From NCBI GenBank assembly GCA_024681195.1, contig JAILBH010000132.1, positions 1 through 48,569 of the forward strand: a stretch of DNA of 48,569 nucleotides. Direction: 5' to 3'. The notes beneath the pieces are model-generated. The model was not told where the DNA came from. It saw only the letters and a program-made list of their open reading frames with translations, and ran no database searches. The translations under genes and the position numbers were made by a program. The DNA is from Treponema sp. (GTDB lineage Bacteria; Spirochaetota; Spirochaetia; Treponematales; Treponemataceae). Below, in pieces: positions 44,646 to 48,569 of this stretch. The stretch's first letter is position 1. Every line of letters begins with the position of its first letter.

Positions 44646-45944
44646 TTAGTTTCCTTTTGTATTTGTTAATATGGTAATTTCTACACGGCGGTTTCTTGCC
44701 CTTCCTTCCGGAGTATCATTGTCTGCTACAGGCTTTGTTCCTCCACTACCCTTAGTAATTAGATTATCTTTATTAACACCTCTTTTGACAAGTTCTTTTA
44801 CTATTGTTCTTGCACGATTTAAAGACAAATCCATTTCATCAGACTCATCACCTACACGAGCAGTATGACCTTCAATTAAAATCTGATTATCAGGAACTTT
44901 TTTGAGCAGGGCTGCAATCTGACCCAGTCTGTTTTTTTCATCAGGTAAAAGTTCCGCTCTGTTTGCAACAAACTGTAAGTCTCTTATAACAAGCATATAA
45001 CCAAGCTCTGTTTTTTCATATTCAATATCGGACTGAGTTTCTGCCTGTGCAAGAATTTGATTAATAACAGGAAGAATTTCTTCTTCATTAACTCCGGATG
45101 GATAATCTGTAAATAATGAAATAGTACCTTTAAATGCAATCTTATTCCCATTTTGATAGGTAAAACTTTCATCTACCTGATCCTGAATTAAAAGTGCAGC
45201 ACCTGTTTCTTTATCTATATAAAGCTTTGCATCATGTTTACCTGTTGCAGCTTTTAAGTTTTTGTCTCCCTCATAATCAAAGGAACTGGTTCCACTACCA
45301 TAGCGTGTTGCCCAGGCAGCTTTTACAACCAGAACAGGCCGTTCATTAAAAATCTTATCGCCGGTATAAGTATACTGAATATAAATTGGCATTCTGGTGA
45401 TAATTCCGTCTCCGGTTGGATCTACAGCCCGCACAGCCTTAGCCGTCCAGGTGTCTCCTTTCTGAATCGGATCTTTAGGAAAAGAAGGAAAGCTTCTAAA
45501 ACTAGGATACCCGTTATCTTCAATCATAACCATTTCGCCATTTTGAGTGATTTTAAAGCTCGAAACAATAGCATCATGTATACCTTCATCGACAGTTGAA
45601 GAAAGATGCATTGTATCCTGTTCTACATAAAAATATCCTTCGTAATAATTATCTCCATTATAATAAGAAGGACTGATAAAAGACCTGACTTCCCTCTTTG
45701 TTAGCCCGATATAACGATTATTCTCATACCTCCTGAGATCCGTCCGTTCCGTAAGAATATAATTATCATCCCCACTATATTCCAAGGTTACGGATTGAGA
45801 ATAAAAGTTGTAAGGTATTATTAAAAAGATTGTAATTAAAAAGAGTTTGAAAAAAATTGCGGAGCGAAGGTTCGTGTTTTTCGGAGCTTCATACTCCCTC
45901 TGCGGAGAAAAACACGGTTCTTCGCGTGAGCAATTTTTTTCCAT
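44646..45944 (-). CDS. OmpA-family outer-envelope protein with palindrome-encoded leader
   Basis: 432 residues from the ATG at 45942-45944. The C-terminal ~110 residues are an OmpA peptidoglycan-binding domain (ILIEGHTARVGDESDEMDLS, then NRARTIVKELVKRGV and ARNRRVEI). The middle is a beta-rich exported domain. The hydrophobic signal core FFKLFLITIFLIIPYNFYSQ begins only at about residue 32. Residues 2 to about 32 are encoded by palindrome copy C. No ATG, GTG or TTG lies in frame between the element and the signal core, so the element must be translated if the protein is exported. A longer frame would begin at a TTG at 45983 inside the LUD gene, which I reject. Upstream ribosome binding is weak. 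Confidence 0.82.
   Translation of the reverse strand: MEKNCSREEPCFSPQREYEAPKNTNLRSAIFFKLFLITIFLIIPYNFYSQSVTLEYSGDDNYILTERTDLRRYENNRYIGLTKREVRSFISPSYYNGDNYYEGYFYVEQDTMHLSSTVDEGIHDAIVSSFKITQNGEMVMIEDNGYPSFRSFPSFPKDPIQKGDTWTAKAVRAVDPTGDGIITRMPIYIQYTYTGDKIFNERPVLVVKAAWATRYGSGTSSFDYEGDKNLKAATGKHDAKLYIDKETGAALLIQDQVDESFTYQNGNKIAFKGTISLFTDYPSGVNEEEILPVINQILAQAETQSDIEYEKTELGYMLVIRDLQFVANRAELLPDEKNRLGQIAALLKKVPDNQILIEGHTARVGDESDEMDLSLNRARTIVKELVKRGVNKDNLITKGSGGTKPVADNDTPEGRARNRRVEITILTNTKGN
45850..45940. repeat. GC-rich palindromic element, copy C, inside a coding region
   Basis: A 91-base palindrome: AAAAAAATTGC (45850-45860) with GCAATTTTTTT (45930-45940), then GCGAA / TTCGC and GTGTTTTTC / GAAAAACAC. 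The tip is GGAG-CTTCATA-CTCC. GGTTC occurs in the same orientation in both arms (45869-45873 and 45916-45920). It overlaps codons 2 to about 32 of the OmpA-family gene on the minus strand. Its ends match copies A and B. Confidence 0.85.
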
Positions 45945-45951
45945 ATGATTT

Positions 45952-46590
45952 CTATATTCCAAGATTCTCGCCAATAAGTACAACTTTTATTCTACCTGCA
46001 GGTTTACAGAATCTTGTTGTTACAAACTGTGCACAAATTGTCGTTGCCGAAAGACAATCTGCACAACAGCCAATTTTCTTACAAGGTGTATCCAGATCAA
46101 AACGTTGTGCATTTGCAGGAGCGGCAAAACCTCTTACACGGGAATAAGCCGCATCCATATCCTGAACAACCTTATTCATTCCTGCAATTACAATTACATT
46201 TTCTGGTCCGTAACAAAGAGCTGCAACGCGGTTTCCTTTTCCGTCAATATTAAAAAGCTGGCCGTCTTCGGTAATTGCATTGCTGCTCATTATAAAAGAA
46301 CCGCAGTTTAATGCTTTATGCATTAAAAGTTCACGTTCATCAGGAGACTGGGCTGCATCACGGTCTATGATAGAATAGTCGTTAGAAATAAGCTTTTCTT
46401 TGAGGCCAAGGGCGTCCATAGTCATACAGCCACCCCAGGAAACAGAATGGTTTTTTGGAATAATCTGCAGAATCTTTTCTACAGCCTGTGTATTATCAGA
46501 AACATAGTATGCTTCAAAACCACGCTTTTTTAATGCTTCTGCAACCTTAGGACCTTTAAGTTCATAAAGCTTTTTTATTGGATCTGCCAT
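45952..46590 (-). CDS. LUD-domain (LutC-like) protein
   Basis: 212 residues. The LUD fold is indicated by SVSWGGCMTMDALGLKE, ALNCGSFIMSSNAITEDG and YGPENVIVIAGMNKV. A Cys-rich tail (CKKIGCCADC...C...C) may bind an Fe-S cluster. LUD proteins take part in lactate utilisation with LutA and LutB, but neither partner is nearby, so another redox role is possible. It lies 17 bases after the chemotaxis receptor and 7 bases before the OmpA-family start. Confidence 0.87.
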   Translation of the reverse strand: MADPIKKLYELKGPKVAEALKKRGFEAYYVSDNTQAVEKILQIIPKNHSVSWGGCMTMDALGLKEKLISNDYSIIDRDAAQSPDERELLMHKALNCGSFIMSSNAITEDGQLFNIDGKGNRVAALCYGPENVIVIAGMNKVVQDMDAAYSRVRGFAAPANAQRFDLDTPCKKIGCCADCLSATTICAQFVTTRFCKPAGRIKVVLIGENLGI

Positions 46591-46607
46591 AATTATACCA
46601 TCCTGCT

Positions 46608-48488
46608 CTAATTAACCAATTTGAAGGAATCAAGTTCATTAAGCAAGCCCGAAACACTTTGCTTTGTACTGTTTGTAGAAGCGGTTGTTACTGCAACAGC
46701 GTCAGAAATATGCATAGAGAAGGCATTTATCTGACTCATTGTATCAGAAATAGATCTTGTTACTTCAGAAAGATTCTGCATTTCTTTAAGAATCTGTTCT
46801 CCACCCACAAGCATTTCTGCTGAACCATTTTTTACTTCCTGGGTTGTATTACTGATAGAACGCATTGCTTCGAGAACCTGCTGGTTACCTGCATTTTGTT
46901 CTTCCATTGCATTTGCAATAACAGTTTCCTGCTGACGAACCTTCTGTGAAAGCTCATAAATATTTTCGAATGCAACTTTTACGTGACCAATATCTGTTGT
47001 GATATTAGAAATTGCGTCAGAAAGTGCATGGAGGTTTTCATCGATTGCTTTAGACTGACTGCTTGACTGTTCTGCAAGCTTACGGATTTCTTCTGCTACT
47101 ACAGCAAAACCTTTACCTGCTTCACCGGCATGTGCAGATTCAATAGCGGCGTTCATGGCAAGAAGATTTGTACGGCTTGCAATATTTTGAATAATGCTTG
47201 AAGCCTGTAAAATACCTTCTGACTGTGCAAGAACTCCTTCTGCAGTTTCAACCGCAATCTTAACCTGCTGTTCACCCTTATCAGAAGCTTCTGAAAGAAG
47301 ATTTACAACTTCACTGTTCTTTTCAAGAATCTGAGAAACCGAAGCAATATTTGCTACCATTTCTTCTACTGCGGCACTGGACTGTGTTACCCCTGTAGCC
47401 TGAGCTTCAATAGAATTATTAAGAGAACGAATATTACCCATAATCTGTTCGATTGAAGAATTAGATTCTTCTACACCGGCAGACTGGTTTTCGATTTCGG
47501 TTTTAATTTTCTGGAGTGCTTCAGTAATGTTAGAAATATTATTCTTTGTTGCATCCATGTTCGAAACAAGATCATCAGATTCGTTAGAGGTTCTCTTAGC
47601 TGATTGTTCTACTTCTACAAGAATTTTATTTGATTTGCGTTTAAACTCGTTTACATCAAGAATAATAAGTCCAAGTTCACTGCGGTTTGTAGCCTTTTGT
47701 TCTTCTATAGTATAATCATTCTCTATAAGTGCACTTGTAACTCTATTGATTCTTCTTAAACAAACTTTAATATCATCTGTAAGCAAAAGGTTTACTATAA
47801 TGAAGTAAATAAGTGAATAAATCAAAATTGGTGCAAGACGTTCCTGCATAATAACTAAACCCTGCTGCATGTTCAATGGGTTTAAACAAATAAAGATAAG
47901 GAACATACATCCAAGAATACCAAACGAAACTGTAAGAACGTTACGTTGGACCAAAGTAAGAGGAAGTTCTTTCTTATTAAATGGAATCATATGTAAGCGA
48001 GGTTCAATAACACGAACCTGAAGAACATAAAATAAAAGACCAATATCAAGCAGGGCTCCAAACAAAATCATATAAATGAACATTGAAGGATTTGTACCCT
48101 GAAAGGCCTTAAGCTGTAATCCAGTTTTTTTTATGAATATATTAATTGCGGTTCCCTGTACAAAATTTAAAATAATTGGAATTGCAATATTACCAAGAGC
48201 AGAAAACTTTAATTTTTTATTTGTCTTGGCAATAGATTCAGGAGTTCCGGTATACTCAGAAAGATATTTTCTTTCCCAAAAAGCCATACCAAAAGCTGCA
48301 ATAAAAGTAAGTATTGTAATACCATTAATTATAGGATTGGTAAAAATAATACCATATTCTTCCATATCAAAAACATCAGTAAGAAGCCCAAGAGGTGTTA
48401 ACAAAAGAAATGGTGAAATGTAAACAAGAATAATAAAGAGATAAGCATACCAAGGAAGCCTTATACCAGGTTTGTTGGATTTTGTCAT
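46608..48488 (-). CDS. Methyl-accepting chemotaxis protein with multi-helix membrane sensor
   Basis: 626 residues from the ATG at 48486-48488, chosen over an upstream ATG at 48506 because GGAG (48500-48497) is eight bases before it. About six hydrophobic segments occupy the first ~240 residues, with no large periplasmic domain. The signalling domain has [29 protein letters not shown] at its tip. It resembles the receptor at 30418 in layout, but not closely in its membrane part. It heads the unit with the LUD, OmpA-family and HD genes. No CheR pentapeptide is seen at the C-terminus. Confidence 0.92.
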   Translation of the reverse strand: MTKSNKPGIRLPWYAYLFIILVYISPFLLLTPLGLLTDVFDMEEYGIIFTNPIINGITILTFIAAFGMAFWERKYLSEYTGTPESIAKTNKKLKFSALGNIAIPIILNFVQGTAINIFIKKTGLQLKAFQGTNPSMFIYMILFGALLDIGLLFYVLQVRVIEPRLHMIPFNKKELPLTLVQRNVLTVSFGILGCMFLIFICLNPLNMQQGLVIMQERLAPILIYSLIYFIIVNLLLTDDIKVCLRRINRVTSALIENDYTIEEQKATNRSELGLIILDVNEFKRKSNKILVEVEQSAKRTSNESDDLVSNMDATKNNISNITEALQKIKTEIENQSAGVEESNSSIEQIMGNIRSLNNSIEAQATGVTQSSAAVEEMVANIASVSQILEKNSEVVNLLSEASDKGEQQVKIAVETAEGVLAQSEGILQASSIIQNIASRTNLLAMNAAIESAHAGEAGKGFAVVAEEIRKLAEQSSSQSKAIDENLHALSDAISNITTDIGHVKVAFENIYELSQKVRQQETVIANAMEEQNAGNQQVLEAMRSISNTTQEVKNGSAEMLVGGEQILKEMQNLSEVTRSISDTMSQINAFSMHISDAVAVTTASTNSTKQSVSGLLNELDSFKLVN

Positions 48489-48569
48489 AAAAAATTCTCC
48501 AGTCATATTAGAATAAATAAAAGCATAAATGCCAGAAGACTTTTTTAAAAGGATTAACTAATTATACAT

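Noticed and set aside
45945-45983. Longer reading frame of the OmpA-family gene beginning at a TTG
   Set aside because: It would overlap the LUD gene, has no ribosome binding site, and adds 13 residues before an ATG that is already far upstream of the signal core.
46600-46620. Lactate utilisation operon (lutABC)
   Set aside because: Only a LUD-domain protein is present; there are no LutA- or LutB-like genes beside it.
1-48569. CRISPR array, insertion sequence, prophage or toxin-antitoxin locus
   Set aside because: No regularly spaced repeats, transposase, integrase, phage structural gene or recognisable toxin-antitoxin pair was found on reading both strands.

Overview
The window looks like chromosomal DNA of a host-associated spirochaete of the genus Treponema, probably an anaerobic gut or rumen species. 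The evidence is protein-level resemblance to treponemal proteins, AT-rich base composition, very tight gene packing, several chemotaxis and c-di-GMP proteins, and ferredoxin-dependent 2-oxoacid metabolism. The species assignment is inference. I see no prophage, insertion sequence, rRNA operon or CRISPR array.

Layout. (1) 1-2595: 5' part of mfd on the minus strand, running off the left edge. (2) 2664-4896: plus-strand run of an exported protein, a pseudo-receiver protein, a zinc-ribbon membrane protein and tRNA-Leu(CAG). (3) 12266 down to 4846: eight overlapping minus-strand genes (PilZ, repeat protein, comEC, rsmA, YggS, membrane protein, two pseudouridine synthases). The last one ends inside the tRNA on the opposite strand. 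(4) 12326-19571: a CPBP protease, then rnz and a Gld-type ABC system (minus), a GC-rich palindrome, a MATE exporter and a small gene. (5) 19595-24508: a second palindrome and a MoxR / DUF58 / membrane protein / ATP-grasp operon (plus). (6) 30183 down to 24499: metG, HD-GYP, FemAB-like and DUF5718-like genes (minus). (7) 30418-32298: a chemotaxis receptor. (8) 36246 down to 32300: two AMP-forming acyl-CoA synthetases with an XRE-cupin regulator between them. (9) 36378-40627: a FIST-domain gene coupled to a 1041-residue fusion of ferredoxin, [FeFe]-hydrogenase-like, extra Fe-S, degenerate GGDEF, EAL and PAS-like modules. (10) 43816 down to 40630: a VOR/KOR-type 2-oxoacid:ferredoxin oxidoreductase operon closed by a second XRE-cupin regulator. 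(11) 48488 down to 43936: a chemotaxis receptor, LUD protein, OmpA-family protein and HD-domain protein.

How the parts may work together. Regions 8-10 form one neighbourhood. Acyl-CoA synthetases and a CoA-dependent 2-oxoacid:ferredoxin oxidoreductase, each with a paralogous XRE-cupin regulator, flank a putative redox or H2 sensor that carries an intact c-di-GMP phosphodiesterase motif set. I propose that ferredoxin-linked carbon metabolism is being reported to c-di-GMP signalling; PilZ and HD-GYP proteins are in the same window.

The two most notable observations are this FIST / hydrogenase-like / EAL pair and a family of GC-rich palindromes (17787-17934, 19595-19735, 45850-45940, possibly 30286-30341). 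The palindromes share terminal sequences, and one copy is translated as the N-terminal leader of the OmpA-family protein.
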